Assembly: GCF_004337695.1 (NCBI RefSeq)
Contig: NZ_SJXJ01000011.1
Coordinates: 62,001 to 126,000 of the forward strand
Direction of reading: 5' to 3'
Source: Tenacibaculum sp. M341
Lineage (GTDB): Bacteria; Bacteroidota; Bacteroidia; Flavobacteriales; Flavobacteriaceae
Length of the DNA stretch: 64,000 nucleotides
Below the pieces are notes generated by a model. The model was not told where the DNA came from, did no database searches, and was given only the letters and a program-made list of their open reading frames with translations. Positions 25,509 through 35,720 of the stretch are shown here, piece by piece; the first letter of the stretch is position 1; each line of letters starts with the position of its first letter. The translations under genes and the position numbers were made by a program.

Positions 25509-27377
25509 TTAACTCCAATTATAATGAACAAATTCTTCTGTGTCTGCATTTACCTTTTGAAACCTATGTGCTCCAAAAAAATCTCTCTGAGCCTGAATTA
25601 AATTTGCTGAAGATTTTTCAGTAGTCATAGCAATCCAATAGTTATAAGCCTCATAAAAACAAGGTATTTGAATTCGATATGTTAATGCATAAGCAATAAC
25701 TTTTGTGATAGCTTTTTCATTTTTATATAATTGTAATACAATCCTCTCTTCTTCCAATAACGTATCTACATTTTGCAGAACCTTACTATACTCTTTAATT
25801 TTTTCAGATTTAATAATACATCCGTTAGACCAAACTCTACATATTTCTCCTAAATTCAAGTTCCAATTATAAGATTCTGAAGCTATTTTTATCAACTGTA
25901 AACCTTGATGTAAATTTACCGTTCTCGCAAAATCATATGCTTGTGCTAATACATCTATTTCAATTGATTCATACTCCCTTTCTGACGTATTGAAAACTGA
26001 CAAACGCTTTCTTTCTTCTTTATAAGATGATGTATAACGTGCATTAACTGCTGCCGTTTTTATAGTTGTAGGTATTCCTAACTGTAACGCAGCCACACTA
26101 GACCATGATCCTGTACCTTTATTACCCGCTTTATCTAAAATTTGATCTAATACATATTCACTTCCATCTTTTTCTTTTAAAATTTTAGCTGTTATTTCTA
26201 GTAAGTAACTTCCTAAATCACCTTTATTCCAATTAAAAAATACGTTAGAGATTTCTTGATAATCCATAAATTTTGAAAGTACATCATACAGTTCAGCCAA
26301 TAATTGCATATCTCCATATTCAATACCATTATGAACCATTTTCACAAAATGTCCTGCACCTGAAGGTCCTATAAAATTACAACAAGACTTTCCTTCTTCA
26401 TCTTTTGCTGCTATTGTTTCTAAAAATTCAGATACATGTTTATAACTCTCAATAGTTCCTCCTGGCATTAATGAAGGTCCTTTCAAGGCTCCTTCTTCTC
26501 CTCCTGAAACTCCCATACCAATAAATGAAATTCCTTTTTCTTTCACATATAATTCTCGCCTAGCTGTATTTTTATAATGAGAATTTCCCCCATCAATCAA
26601 AATATCTCCTGCTTCTAAAAATGGTAGTAAACTTTCTATAACAGTATCAGTCACATCTCCTGCTTTTACCATCATTAGTATTTTTCTAGGCTTTGCTAAT
26701 GACATTACAAAGTTTTCTATTTCCGTAAACCCTCTCACTTCTTTGTGAGATTGTTCTTCTAAGAAACGTTTTACAATACCTTGCTCTTCTGATGTTTCTC
26801 TATTATAAACAGATAAAGTAATGTTTTTGTTCAGCATATTTATAGCCAAACTTTTTCCCATCACCCCTAATCCTACAATTCCGAAAGAAGATAATTCCAT
26901 AGTACTTTTAATAATTTCAATAATTTGAGTTGGTTCTTTACTAATACCTATCGTTGTTCCGTAGTTCGGTGTTTCTAAGCAATCAAATTGAGATTGTAAC
27001 AAATCACTTTTCATAAAATGATCTTCCCTACTTTCTAACCTGCTTTTGATTAGCTGAAAATCTCCTTTTAAGTAAAACCAGTGCACATTTTCAATACCTG
27101 AAGTAAGTATTTCTCTATAAGATTCTTTTAATGCAGAGCAGCTTAAAATGATTCCCTTTCTTTGTTTTTCATCAAGAATCTTTTTATGCAGTACTTTTAA
27201 CCATGGAAATCTGTCTTCATCATTTAAAGAATTTCCATTACTCATTTTTTCAATATTAGATTTTGGATGAAAATTATCTGCATCAAAAAACGGTATATCA
27301 ATTTGTTCAGACAGGAGTTTTCCGATAGTAGTTTTTCCACTTCCACTAACTCCCATTAATATAATTACCTTACTCAT
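25509..27377 (-). CDS. Bifunctional gluconokinase / 6-phosphogluconate dehydrogenase fusion
   Basis: A 622-residue fusion. Residues 1-~159 are a GntK-type kinase with the P-loop GVSGSGKTT and the substrate segment FFDADNFHPKSNIEKM. Residues 160-622 are a complete decarboxylating 6-phosphogluconate dehydrogenase: Rossmann motif GIVGLGVMGKSLA, NR after strand two (NADP type), IGMGVSGGEEGALKGPSLMP, and catalytic Lys/Asn in HFVKMVHNGIEYGDMQ. The junction has almost no linker, and a Met (M160) precedes the dehydrogenase, so an internal start is conceivable. It would convert gluconate to 6-phosphogluconate and then to ribulose 5-phosphate. It overlaps the GH3 gene by 8 bp; ATG at 27377 is the start (a TTG lies 6 bp upstream). 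Confidence 0.92.
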   Translation of the reverse strand: MSKVIILMGVSGSGKTTIGKLLSEQIDIPFFDADNFHPKSNIEKMSNGNSLNDEDRFPWLKVLHKKILDEKQRKGIILSCSALKESYREILTSGIENVHWFYLKGDFQLIKSRLESREDHFMKSDLLQSQFDCLETPNYGTTIGISKEPTQIIEIIKSTMELSSFGIVGLGVMGKSLAINMLNKNITLSVYNRETSEEQGIVKRFLEEQSHKEVRGFTEIENFVMSLAKPRKILMMVKAGDVTDTVIESLLPFLEAGDILIDGGNSHYKNTARRELYVKEKGISFIGMGVSGGEEGALKGPSLMPGGTIESYKHVSEFLETIAAKDEEGKSCCNFIGPSGAGHFVKMVHNGIEYGDMQLLAELYDVLSKFMDYQEISNVFFNWNKGDLGSYLLEITAKILKEKDGSEYVLDQILDKAGNKGTGSWSSVAALQLGIPTTIKTAAVNARYTSSYKEERKRLSVFNTSEREYESIEIDVLAQAYDFARTVNLHQGLQLIKIASESYNWNLNLGEICRVWSNGCIIKSEKIKEYSKVLQNVDTLLEEERIVLQLYKNEKAITKVIAYALTYRIQIPCFYEAYNYWIAMTTEKSSANLIQAQRDFFGAHRFQKVNADTEEFVHYNWS

Positions 27378-29625
27378 ACACAAAACTACCTTTTAAACCT
27401 TCTGCTGAGTTTTTTCCTATCCAGATATTAAAATCTCCTTTCTCTACACCATACTTTAAATCGCTATTAAAGTATTTTAAATCTTCAACTTGTATTTTAA
27501 AACTTACATTTTTAACTTCTCCAGACTTTAACAAAATACGTTCAAATCCTTTCAATTCTTTTACGGGTCTTGTAATACTACCTACTACATCTTGCACATA
27601 CAATTGTACCAATTCACTACCATCTTTACTTCCTGTATTCTTTACAGTAACTGTTGCTTCTATTGTATTTGCATCTGTTAATTTTTGGGTAGACAATTTC
27701 AAATCACTGTACTCAAAAGTGGTATAACCCAATCCATGACCAAAAGGAAAATGTGGTGTAAAACCTGCATCTAAATAATGTGAAGTATTCCCTAATGAAC
27801 TTTGCCAAGCTCCAATTGGAATACTATCTATATGCACAAACTCCTCAGAAGTTGCAGGTCTCCCTGTATTTTTATGATTGTAAAACAATGGTAATTGTCC
27901 TGCTGTTTTTGGCCATGTTACTGGCAACCTTCCTAAAGGTTCTTGCTCTCCGTATAACATATCATAAATTGCAGGTCCTCCCATAGTACCAGGATGCCAT
28001 GTCATTAAAACCGCATCAACATCATCAATGATATTTGTTAAGGTAATGGGTCTACCTGCCATAATCACTAACACTATCTTTTTACCTGTTGCTGCTAACT
28101 TTTTAATTAACTTTTCTTGTGCTCCTGGTAAATTAATATTAGCTCTACTATGCGCTTCTCCTGATAAAATTGCCTCTTCTCCACCAATAAACACAACTAC
28201 ATCAGACTTTTTAGCTGTATTTATAGCTTTTTGAAACTCATTTTCAGAAACATCTCTACTATAGCTTAACCCTTCAATAAAATTAAAATTTGCTTTTGCT
28301 TTAGTGAAAGTTGCAACAGGTGTTACTGTATGCGTTTTATCTCCATCAAAAGTCCATGTTCCTAATTGTTCTCTTGGTTTATCTGCCAATGGTCCAATTA
28401 CTGCCACTTTAGCTTCTTTATTTAAAGGCAATATATTTTCTTTATTTTTTAATAAGACACTACTTTCTATAGCTGCTTTTTTAGCTAATTCTAAATGACT
28501 TTTAGCATATAAATCTCCTGAATTATTAGTATCTCTGTTAGGATTTTCAAATAATCCCATTCTAAATTTTACACGTAAAATATCTGCAACTAAATTATTG
28601 ATCTGTTGTTCAGAAATTTTCCCTTCCTTTAATAACTCTTTAATATGATTCTCATAAGAAGCACTTGTCATTTCCATATTCATACCAGCATTCACACTAA
28701 TTTCTGCTGCATGTTTCTCATCTTTGGCAAAACCGTGAGGAATCATTTCAATTACCGAATTCCAATCACTTACTACAAAACCATCAAATTTTAATTGTTC
28801 TCTTAAAATGTCTTGTAATAATTTTTTATCTCCACTTGCTGGAATTCCGTTTGTTTCATTAAAAGAAGTCATTACTGTTTGACTCCCCGCATCAAAAGCT
28901 GCTTTGAAAGGTGGTAAATACACGTTTTGAAGTAATTCTTTATTTATAATAGCTGTATTATAATCTCTACCACCAATAGCTGCTCCATATCCTATAAAGT
29001 GTTTCGCACAAGCAATCATACTTGTAGGATCATTTAAACTATCTCCCTGAAAACCTTCTACATATGCTTTTCCTAAAACTCCTGCTAAATACGGATCTTC
29101 TCCTGGCGACTCTGCTATCCTTCCCCATCTGCTATCACGAGCAATATCTAACATAGGTGCAAATGTCCAACGAATTCCTGAAGAAGAAGCTTCTACTGCT
29201 GCAACTCTTGACGATTCTTTCACTGTTTCTGCATTCCATGATGCCGCTAAACCTAATGGAATTGGAAAAATAGTTTTAAATCCATGAATAACATCTCTGG
29301 CAAAAATTAATGGAACCTTATTTGGGCTTTCATTTACTGCTATTCTTTGTAATTCATCTACATATTCAGTATTCATTACATTTAAAAATGCACCAACTTT
29401 TCCGTCTCTTACTGATTGTTTTAATTCATCTGACAAACCTCCTTTAACTCTACTTGAAGTTCCTCTTAAATTTAATTGCCCAATCTTTTCATCTAAAGTC
29501 ATTTTTGCTAATAGCTCATTGACTTTTGCTTCTGTAGGATTATTATCATTTCCTAAAGTTTTCTTTTCTTCTTTACAAGAAATAATAACTATGATAATTA
29601 GTAGTAGATATAGCTTCTTATACAT
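27370..29625 (-). CDS. Glycoside hydrolase family 3 beta-glucosidase, lipoprotein
   Basis: A 751-residue BglX-like enzyme. The lipobox is IIVIISC (C16). The GH3 N-terminal barrel carries the nucleophile D287 in FDGFVVSDWNSV, the (alpha/beta)6 sandwich has a candidate acid/base Glu in SGEAHSRANINLPG, and a fibronectin-III-like domain closes the protein (~650-750). Such enzymes remove beta-linked glucose (or xylose) from the non-reducing end of oligosaccharides; here it would act in the periplasm or at the outer membrane. It is 18 bp after the SMP-30-like gene and overlaps the kinase-dehydrogenase gene. A second GH3 at 39973 differs in sequence, so the two may split specificities. Confidence 0.92.
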   Translation of the reverse strand: MYKKLYLLLIIIVIISCKEEKKTLGNDNNPTEAKVNELLAKMTLDEKIGQLNLRGTSSRVKGGLSDELKQSVRDGKVGAFLNVMNTEYVDELQRIAVNESPNKVPLIFARDVIHGFKTIFPIPLGLAASWNAETVKESSRVAAVEASSSGIRWTFAPMLDIARDSRWGRIAESPGEDPYLAGVLGKAYVEGFQGDSLNDPTSMIACAKHFIGYGAAIGGRDYNTAIINKELLQNVYLPPFKAAFDAGSQTVMTSFNETNGIPASGDKKLLQDILREQLKFDGFVVSDWNSVIEMIPHGFAKDEKHAAEISVNAGMNMEMTSASYENHIKELLKEGKISEQQINNLVADILRVKFRMGLFENPNRDTNNSGDLYAKSHLELAKKAAIESSVLLKNKENILPLNKEAKVAVIGPLADKPREQLGTWTFDGDKTHTVTPVATFTKAKANFNFIEGLSYSRDVSENEFQKAINTAKKSDVVVFIGGEEAILSGEAHSRANINLPGAQEKLIKKLAATGKKIVLVIMAGRPITLTNIIDDVDAVLMTWHPGTMGGPAIYDMLYGEQEPLGRLPVTWPKTAGQLPLFYNHKNTGRPATSEEFVHIDSIPIGAWQSSLGNTSHYLDAGFTPHFPFGHGLGYTTFEYSDLKLSTQKLTDANTIEATVTVKNTGSKDGSELVQLYVQDVVGSITRPVKELKGFERILLKSGEVKNVSFKIQVEDLKYFNSDLKYGVEKGDFNIWIGKNSAEGLKGSFVYE

Positions 29626-29643
29626 GATTTGTTTGTTATGCTT

Positions 29644-30618
29644 TTAATTTAGTTGTGCTGTTTGTGTTATTGATTTTTTAAAGAACGGACTCTTTACTCC
29701 TTTAAGATCTAGCTTCACCTTAAAAAGTGAACCCGCTAACGGATACTTCTCCTTTTCTTCTTTAGTCATATCTACACTTGCTGTAGTAATATATAATTCA
29801 TCTAAATTTTTACCTCCAAAAGCACAAGCTGTTACATTATGCGCTGGTACTTCTATTTTTCGAATCAACTCACCTGTTTTAGGGTTATAATTTGCTACCG
29901 CATTTCCATTCCACATGCCAACCCACAACATATCGTTCTCATCTATCGCCATTCCATCAGGAAAACCATCTTTCTGATCTACATTTACTGCTACTCTTTC
30001 ATTAGAAATAGTACTAGTTTTCACATCAAAGTCATAAGCTTTAATTTTACCCGTAGGCGTATCTATGTAATACATGGTCTTTTTATCTTTAGACCATACA
30101 ATTCCATTAGAAATAGTAATATTATCCAACATTTTATTGGCCTGTCCATTACTATCAATCTTATACAAATTAGCATTTGGTTTTGATTGTTTCAAATGCA
30201 TTGAACCCACCCATAAATTTCCATTAGGATCACATTTTCCATCATTAAAACGATTTTCAATCATATCTGATTCTACGTCAGAAAGAATTGATAATTCATC
30301 TGTTTTGGTATTTACAATGTAAATTCCATCTTCAAGTGCTACAATTGCCTCATCTTTTTCTGTGGTAGGCACTACTGTCCCTATTCTACAAGGCATTTTT
30401 ATTGTTTTATTCTGATTGGTTTTAGGTGAAAAAATGTTCAACTCTTTACTTTCAATATCAATCCAATAAAATTCATTCGTTTTGTAATTCCAGATAGCTC
30501 CTTCGCCAAGTTTAGCCGGAGTTTCATAAACTAATTCAACTTTATTTAGTTTTTCATCTTTCGTTTTACATCCTGTAAAAAGGATTGAAAACAATATAAA
30601 AACACTTATTTTTTTCAT
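29644..30618 (-). CDS. SMP-30/gluconolactonase-like lipoprotein
   Basis: A 324-residue six-bladed beta-propeller lipoprotein (lipobox LFTGC, C17). Metal-binding positions of the SMP-30 family are conserved: Glu in KLGEGAIWNY, Asn in ISNGIVWSKD, and Asp in GFPDGMAIDEND, together with NRFNDGKCDPNGNLWVGSM. Family members open aldonolactones such as gluconolactone with a divalent cation. It is expected in the periplasm, so gluconolactone there would give gluconate for GntP. It lies 5 bp after the VCBS protein gene and 18 bp before GH3. No sugar dehydrogenase that would make the lactone was found in this window. Confidence 0.88.
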   Translation of the reverse strand: MKKISVFILFSILFTGCKTKDEKLNKVELVYETPAKLGEGAIWNYKTNEFYWIDIESKELNIFSPKTNQNKTIKMPCRIGTVVPTTEKDEAIVALEDGIYIVNTKTDELSILSDVESDMIENRFNDGKCDPNGNLWVGSMHLKQSKPNANLYKIDSNGQANKMLDNITISNGIVWSKDKKTMYYIDTPTGKIKAYDFDVKTSTISNERVAVNVDQKDGFPDGMAIDENDMLWVGMWNGNAVANYNPKTGELIRKIEVPAHNVTACAFGGKNLDELYITTASVDMTKEEKEKYPLAGSLFKVKLDLKGVKSPFFKKSITQTAQLN

Positions 30619-30623
30619 GTTTT

Positions 30624-33600
30624 TTACTTTAAAATTTTTATAAATTGTAGGTAATCATTGTTTTTAACAGACATGATATACGACTCTTCTTGTATTTTAA
30701 TTTTTTGTAAGTCTTTTACATCTCCCTTGGTATAAAATCCACTTTCATTTACACTAACAGTATTAAAGTTTCCTTTTCCATCTCCTTTTAGAAAGAGTCC
30801 ATAACCAGCATCATTCCTAGGAGTCTCTACTTCTGAATTGTATAAGTTCCCAGCGATTAACACATCCAAGTTTCCATCATTATCAAAATCGTTGGCAATC
30901 ATTTGTTGCACACTTGACATTTGCGCTTCAACTGGTAATTGATGTATTGTAAAAACTCCTTCATCATTCTCTAAATAGATGCTTGCAAATGATTTTACTT
31001 GATAATGCAATGCATTATCTAAATTCTTTTTTCCATACACATCAATCAATGTTGCTCTGGAAAAGTCATCGTAGTTTTTAAACTTATTTTTAATTCCAGG
31101 AATTTGTTCTGATGAACATTGTTTCCCTCTTACAGGATATTGTTTTCCTTTATTATAATAACTAAGTACAATATCTGACTTATGATTCTTATCAAAATCT
31201 TTCACATAAATATCAAATGTTTCCTCATTAGAAGCTTTGTATTTATAATTCAGCCCATTATTTCCTAAAACATAATCCACATCTCCATCATTATCAAAAT
31301 CACCTTGAACGATACTCCACCACCAACCAGTAGTATCTTTTGAAAGCCCCATTTTATCAGAAACTTCTTCAAAAACACCTTTGTTATTTCTAAATACTTT
31401 TATTGACATCCATTCTCCAACAACAATAAAATCTTCCCAAGAATCATTGTCAATATCTGTAATTACCGCACTGGTTGCCATACCTAAATCAATTAACTGT
31501 GGAGCTACATTCTCTGTAGCATCTTCAAACTTCACATTTTCTTTTGTTGATTTATTTTGAAGAATAAAAGAAGATGTTGGCATTGGATATTTTTCAGGAA
31601 CCTGTCTCCCTAACACTAAAACATCTTGTTTACCATCTTTATTAAAATCAAAATTGTATGCTTTAGAACCACTTACTGTTATTGATGGTATTGCTTGTGA
31701 TTTTTTATAATCTCCTGAGCCATCATTTATATATAATCGATCTATCAAGCGTTTTGAACTTTCAGAAAACTCATACCCTCCACTTACAACATATAAATCT
31801 TGATCGCCGTCGTTATCGGCATCAAAAAATAATGCACCTGCATCTTCAGATATTTCATCCTCCTTAAAAGCTTTAATTTGTTTTTGCTCAAAACCATTCT
31901 CTGTTTGTACATACAACGCTGCTTGTTTACCATAAACACCTCCCATAAAAAAATCATCCAAACCGTCTTTATTAATGTCTTGTATCGCTATTACTGGACC
32001 TAATGTTGACATTTTGTGAGGCAACAAAACTTGCTTTTCAAAATCATCAAACTGATTTTCTTTATGCTTTATGGTTTTGGACAATTGATCATTGTTTACA
32101 AATAAGTTTTTACCATTTGTTTTTCGAACCACTGTCTTTTGATCAGCTTCTTTGTAATCTAATACCAGTGTTTGATTTGAGACAACATTTTTCAAGGTTT
32201 GAACATTATCCATATTCCAAACTACTTGTATACTATCTATTTTTGTTGATTGATTTACACCAAAATGAAGTTCAGGTGCTACTGAAGATTGAAAACCTCT
32301 TGTTAAGGTTAATTCCTGTACTTGTTTTTCTTTTCCTTGATACAAATTAACAACTGCTCCTAGTCCATTTGTATTTGTTTTGCCTCCTTTAAAACGAATT
32401 TTCAAATACTTTTTTGTTTCAGAAGCTTTGTTTTCATACACTGTAGCCTCTTCATCTATATTATTCACAATAATTTCTAGATCACCGTCATTATCCAAAT
32501 CCCCATAAGCTACTCCGTTAGAAAACCCTTTATGAGATATTCCCCAATCTGTATTCACTTTTTCAAACTGTAAACCTCCTTTATTTTGAAACATAAAGTT
32601 ATCTATAGGTTCACTCGGAATTAGTTTTGTTTTTTCTAAAAGAGAAACCTCATCATAAGCTTCTTTTCCTATTTTATTAAAAAAGTCTTTGTTGTTTACT
32701 TCTCTTCTAGTACCATTGGTAACATACAAATCTTTAAATCCATCGTTATCAAAATCAGCAAATAAAGGTGCCCAACTCCAGTCGGTTGATGAAGTACCTG
32801 TTAAACGAGAAATATTTGAAAATTGAGGAATGCCATTTTCATTATAACCTGAGTTTAACTGCAAACAGTTGTGCATATATTGATAATGAAAACCATACAA
32901 AACAGTTTCGTAAAACAATCTCGGATTCATACTAGACATATTTGCTTTTTGACGACGATTGTCATCTGAATCCATATCTGCTTGAAAAATATCTAAAAAA
33001 CCATCATTATTAATATCCGCAATGTCAATTCCCATTCCGTAAAATGCCGTTTGAGAAGTTGCTTCTTTTATTACTTCTTTAAAAGTTCCGTCTTGATTAT
33101 TTAAATATAAAAAATCTGGTATGCTATAATCATTAGAAACATATAAATCTTTCCAACCATCATTATTTAAATCTGCCGCTGTAACACCTAATGAAAAACT
33201 ATAATTTTTTACTCCAGCTTCTTCAGAAACATCAGTAAATTTACCTTCATCATTTCTATACAATTTGTCAGATTCAATGTCTTTTACATTTTGCATTCGA
33301 TTCTTATAAATCATATTGGGAGTTGATGGATGCGATATAGGATAATTTGCTATGTATAAATCTAAATCACCATCATTATCAAAATCAAAAAAAGTAGCTT
33401 GAGTTGAATTTCCTGCATCCGCAATACCATATTCCTCAGCAAGCTCGGTAAATGTGTTATCTTGATTATTTACAAATAATTGATTCTTCTTGTCTCCTTC
33501 TTTACCAGCTACAGAACAATACACATCTAAAAAACCATCGTTATTAATATCTACCATGGTTGTACCAGTATACCATCTATTATCACCTCCAATCCCAGCT

Positions 33601-33908
33601 TTTTTTGATATATCTTCAAAAGTTAAATTTCCTTTATTTAGATACAATTTGTTTTTCACTTGATTTCCTGTTAAAAAAACATCTAACAATCCATCATTAT
33701 TAATATCTCCCAAAGAAACTCCACCTCCCATATATATTGAAGTATACTTGAAATAATTAAAACTTTCAGTTTCGTTTAAATTATTGCTAAATGTAATATT
33801 GGTTCGTTTTGAAGATACTTGTGAAAATATTTTGGTGTCTTTCTGTTTTGTTTTTTTAGAAACACATCCTACTAAGATTATAAAAAAAAGCAGTCCTACT
33901 TTCTTCAT
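30624..33908 (-). CDS. FG-GAP/VCBS repeat lipoprotein with ASPIC/UnbV domain
   Basis: A 1094-residue lipoprotein (lipobox ILVGC, C15) made of many FG-GAP/VCBS repeats with calcium-loop patterns such as DINNDGLLDVF, DFDNDGDLDLY and DADNDGDQDLY. A middle domain around 500-590 (GLGAVVNLYQG...) is ASPIC/UnbV, as in CRTAC1-like proteins. It should form two beta-propellers. Such proteins are often encoded beside SusC/SusD pairs in Bacteroidota, and their role (binding of polysaccharide or a scaffold) is not settled. It starts about 170 bp after a terminator that follows susD, so it may depend on read-through or its own promoter. No catalytic residues were recognised. Confidence 0.85.
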   Translation of the reverse strand: MKKVGLLFFIILVGCVSKKTKQKDTKIFSQVSSKRTNITFSNNLNETESFNYFKYTSIYMGGGVSLGDINNDGLLDVFLTGNQVKNKLYLNKGNLTFEDISKKAGIGGDNRWYTGTTMVDINNDGFLDVYCSVAGKEGDKKNQLFVNNQDNTFTELAEEYGIADAGNSTQATFFDFDNDGDLDLYIANYPISHPSTPNMIYKNRMQNVKDIESDKLYRNDEGKFTDVSEEAGVKNYSFSLGVTAADLNNDGWKDLYVSNDYSIPDFLYLNNQDGTFKEVIKEATSQTAFYGMGIDIADINNDGFLDIFQADMDSDDNRRQKANMSSMNPRLFYETVLYGFHYQYMHNCLQLNSGYNENGIPQFSNISRLTGTSSTDWSWAPLFADFDNDGFKDLYVTNGTRREVNNKDFFNKIGKEAYDEVSLLEKTKLIPSEPIDNFMFQNKGGLQFEKVNTDWGISHKGFSNGVAYGDLDNDGDLEIIVNNIDEEATVYENKASETKKYLKIRFKGGKTNTNGLGAVVNLYQGKEKQVQELTLTRGFQSSVAPELHFGVNQSTKIDSIQVVWNMDNVQTLKNVVSNQTLVLDYKEADQKTVVRKTNGKNLFVNNDQLSKTIKHKENQFDDFEKQVLLPHKMSTLGPVIAIQDINKDGLDDFFMGGVYGKQAALYVQTENGFEQKQIKAFKEDEISEDAGALFFDADNDGDQDLYVVSGGYEFSESSKRLIDRLYINDGSGDYKKSQAIPSITVSGSKAYNFDFNKDGKQDVLVLGRQVPEKYPMPTSSFILQNKSTKENVKFEDATENVAPQLIDLGMATSAVITDIDNDSWEDFIVVGEWMSIKVFRNNKGVFEEVSDKMGLSKDTTGWWWSIVQGDFDNDGDVDYVLGNNGLNYKYKASNEETFDIYVKDFDKNHKSDIVLSYYNKGKQYPVRGKQCSSEQIPGIKNKFKNYDDFSRATLIDVYGKKNLDNALHYQVKSFASIYLENDEGVFTIHQLPVEAQMSSVQQMIANDFDNDGNLDVLIAGNLYNSEVETPRNDAGYGLFLKGDGKGNFNTVSVNESGFYTKGDVKDLQKIKIQEESYIMSVKNNDYLQFIKILK

Positions 33909-34077
33909 ATTTTGGTCGATTTTTAACTACTAAACAATGTACAATAAAAACTTTTTATAGCACTTTGCTCCATAGATTATATAAGCTTGAAGATTTTGAA
34001 TAGAATGTTTTCTCATCATACTCAAAACCTTTCAACTTATTAATTTCTAGCTTAAGTTATGGTATAAGAATATTAAT

Positions 34078-34103
34078 AAAGCAGTATGAAACCATACTGC
34101 TTT
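34078..34103 (-). terminator. Hairpin after susD
   Basis: A perfect 11-bp stem, AAAGCAGTATG (34078-34088) and CATACTGCTTT (34093-34103), with a 4-base loop. On the minus strand the following bases are AT-rich but not a pure T run. It lies 57 bp past the susD stop and may be a partial terminator that sets susCD expression above the downstream genes. Confidence 0.6.
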
Positions 34104-34159
34104 ACCAAATTTAGATTAGATTATTAATTCAAATACAATCTACAACTATGATATTTTGA

Positions 34160-35701
34160 TTAATAACCAGGGTTCTGGTCATCAGCTGATAAAGCTGTAT
34201 TCTTATCGATCTCTGATTGAGGTATTGGGAATAAGTTATTTTTAGATGTATAACCTGTACCAGATAATTCAGTACTAGCTCTGTTCCATCTTACTAAATC
34301 CCAAAAACGCTGACCTTCGTGTGCTAATTCTAAAAACTTTTCGTTTACAATAGCGTCAAATAAATCAGTTCCAGCAGTAGCAGGATTGATATCTGCTAAA
34401 CCAGCTCTATTTCTAACTTTATTTAATTCTACTATAGCTTGTGGGTCATTACCTTCTTGGTTATATGCTTCTGCTGCTAATAATAAAACTTCTGCATATC
34501 TAAATAGCCTAAAGTTTGTAGTATAATTTAATTCTCGTACACCATCAGCACTAGTATCTTCTGCTTTTGTTGAATACTTAATTCTAATAGCTCCTTCGTA
34601 ATCCCAAATAGCTCCTCCAGCAGCTTTAGAAGGATCTACTCCTCCTCCATTAGCTATTAAATCAGCTTCTGTCATTAAGGTTGCTCTTTGTCTATCTGTA
34701 TCTCCTGCTGCTGCAAAAGCATTTGCTAATTTGCTAGTTGGTAAATTGAATCCCCATCCATTTAATAATCCTACAGATCCTACAGAGAAAATTCCGTCTC
34801 CTCTAGGGCCCATTAATTGAATATGTAAATTACTCTCATTTCTTCCTCCCCAAGCAATATTATCCCAGTTTCTACCAGTTGTTGAGATATAACCAATCTC
34901 TAACAAAGATTCTTTTCCAAACTCAGTATTTACTGACCACACATCTTCAGGTGATGCCTCTAAATCGTGTAAAGGATTATTTATTACAGCCTCAAAGAAA
35001 GGAATTGATTCAGCATATTTTCCTTCAAAAACCAACACTTTCGCCATTAAAGCCTGTGCTGCTCCTTTAGATACTCTAAACACATCTGCTACCGCTGACT
35101 TTTCAGGTAAATTAGCAATTGCATCATCTAAATCTTCTTTTATTTGTAAATAAATTTCTGCTCTAGGCTTCTTAGGAGAAGGAAAATCATCTGCTCCTGT
35201 AGGTAATACCAATCTTAAAGGAACATCACCAAACATCGTTGTTAATTCAAAATAACACCATGCTCTTAAAAACTTAGCCTCTGCCGTAGCTCTATCTTTA
35301 TTACTAAGCGTACTTTCTTTTAAGTTTTCAATAACTAAATTAGAAAGTGCTATTGTTCTGTAAAAATGATCCCAAACACTTTGTATAGATACATTTGATG
35401 TTGAAACATTCATGTAATCATCTATATCTTGTAATTGAGCTTGATCTTCAGAATTCCCTCCAGCACAGTTAGCATCATCACCAGGTAATAGTTTTACTAA
35501 AAAAGCACTATGCCAGTCTCTACCATAATTAAACTGCATTAAATCATAGATACCAATTACAGCTTGTTCTACATTCTCTTCAGCTAGGAAAAATGTACTA
35601 AGGTCTTGTACATCTTCCCTAGGATTGTTTGTGAAATCTTCATCACATGCAAAAATCCCTAAGATGAATACAAATGTTATGTAAGAAAATATTTTTTTCA
35701 T
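34160..35701 (-). CDS. SusD/RagB-family outer-membrane glycan-binding lipoprotein
   Basis: A 513-residue lipoprotein (lipobox LGIFAC, C19) with the tetratricopeptide-rich SusD fold. Seen are the N-terminal EEN-VEQAVIGIYDLM region, the middle ATAEAKFLRAWCYFELTTMFG block, and the C-terminal HEGQRFWDLVRW motif, all typical of SusD proteins. SusD caps the SusC barrel from outside and captures oligosaccharide. It follows susC by 19 bp in the same operon. The ligand cannot be read from sequence; neighbours (two GH3, a GntP permease, a GPH transporter) suggest a beta-linked glucose-containing glycan. Confidence 0.93.
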   Translation of the reverse strand: MKKIFSYITFVFILGIFACDEDFTNNPREDVQDLSTFFLAEENVEQAVIGIYDLMQFNYGRDWHSAFLVKLLPGDDANCAGGNSEDQAQLQDIDDYMNVSTSNVSIQSVWDHFYRTIALSNLVIENLKESTLSNKDRATAEAKFLRAWCYFELTTMFGDVPLRLVLPTGADDFPSPKKPRAEIYLQIKEDLDDAIANLPEKSAVADVFRVSKGAAQALMAKVLVFEGKYAESIPFFEAVINNPLHDLEASPEDVWSVNTEFGKESLLEIGYISTTGRNWDNIAWGGRNESNLHIQLMGPRGDGIFSVGSVGLLNGWGFNLPTSKLANAFAAAGDTDRQRATLMTEADLIANGGGVDPSKAAGGAIWDYEGAIRIKYSTKAEDTSADGVRELNYTTNFRLFRYAEVLLLAAEAYNQEGNDPQAIVELNKVRNRAGLADINPATAGTDLFDAIVNEKFLELAHEGQRFWDLVRWNRASTELSGTGYTSKNNLFPIPQSEIDKNTALSADDQNPGY

Positions 35702-35720
35702 TTTTTTATAAATTAATTCA

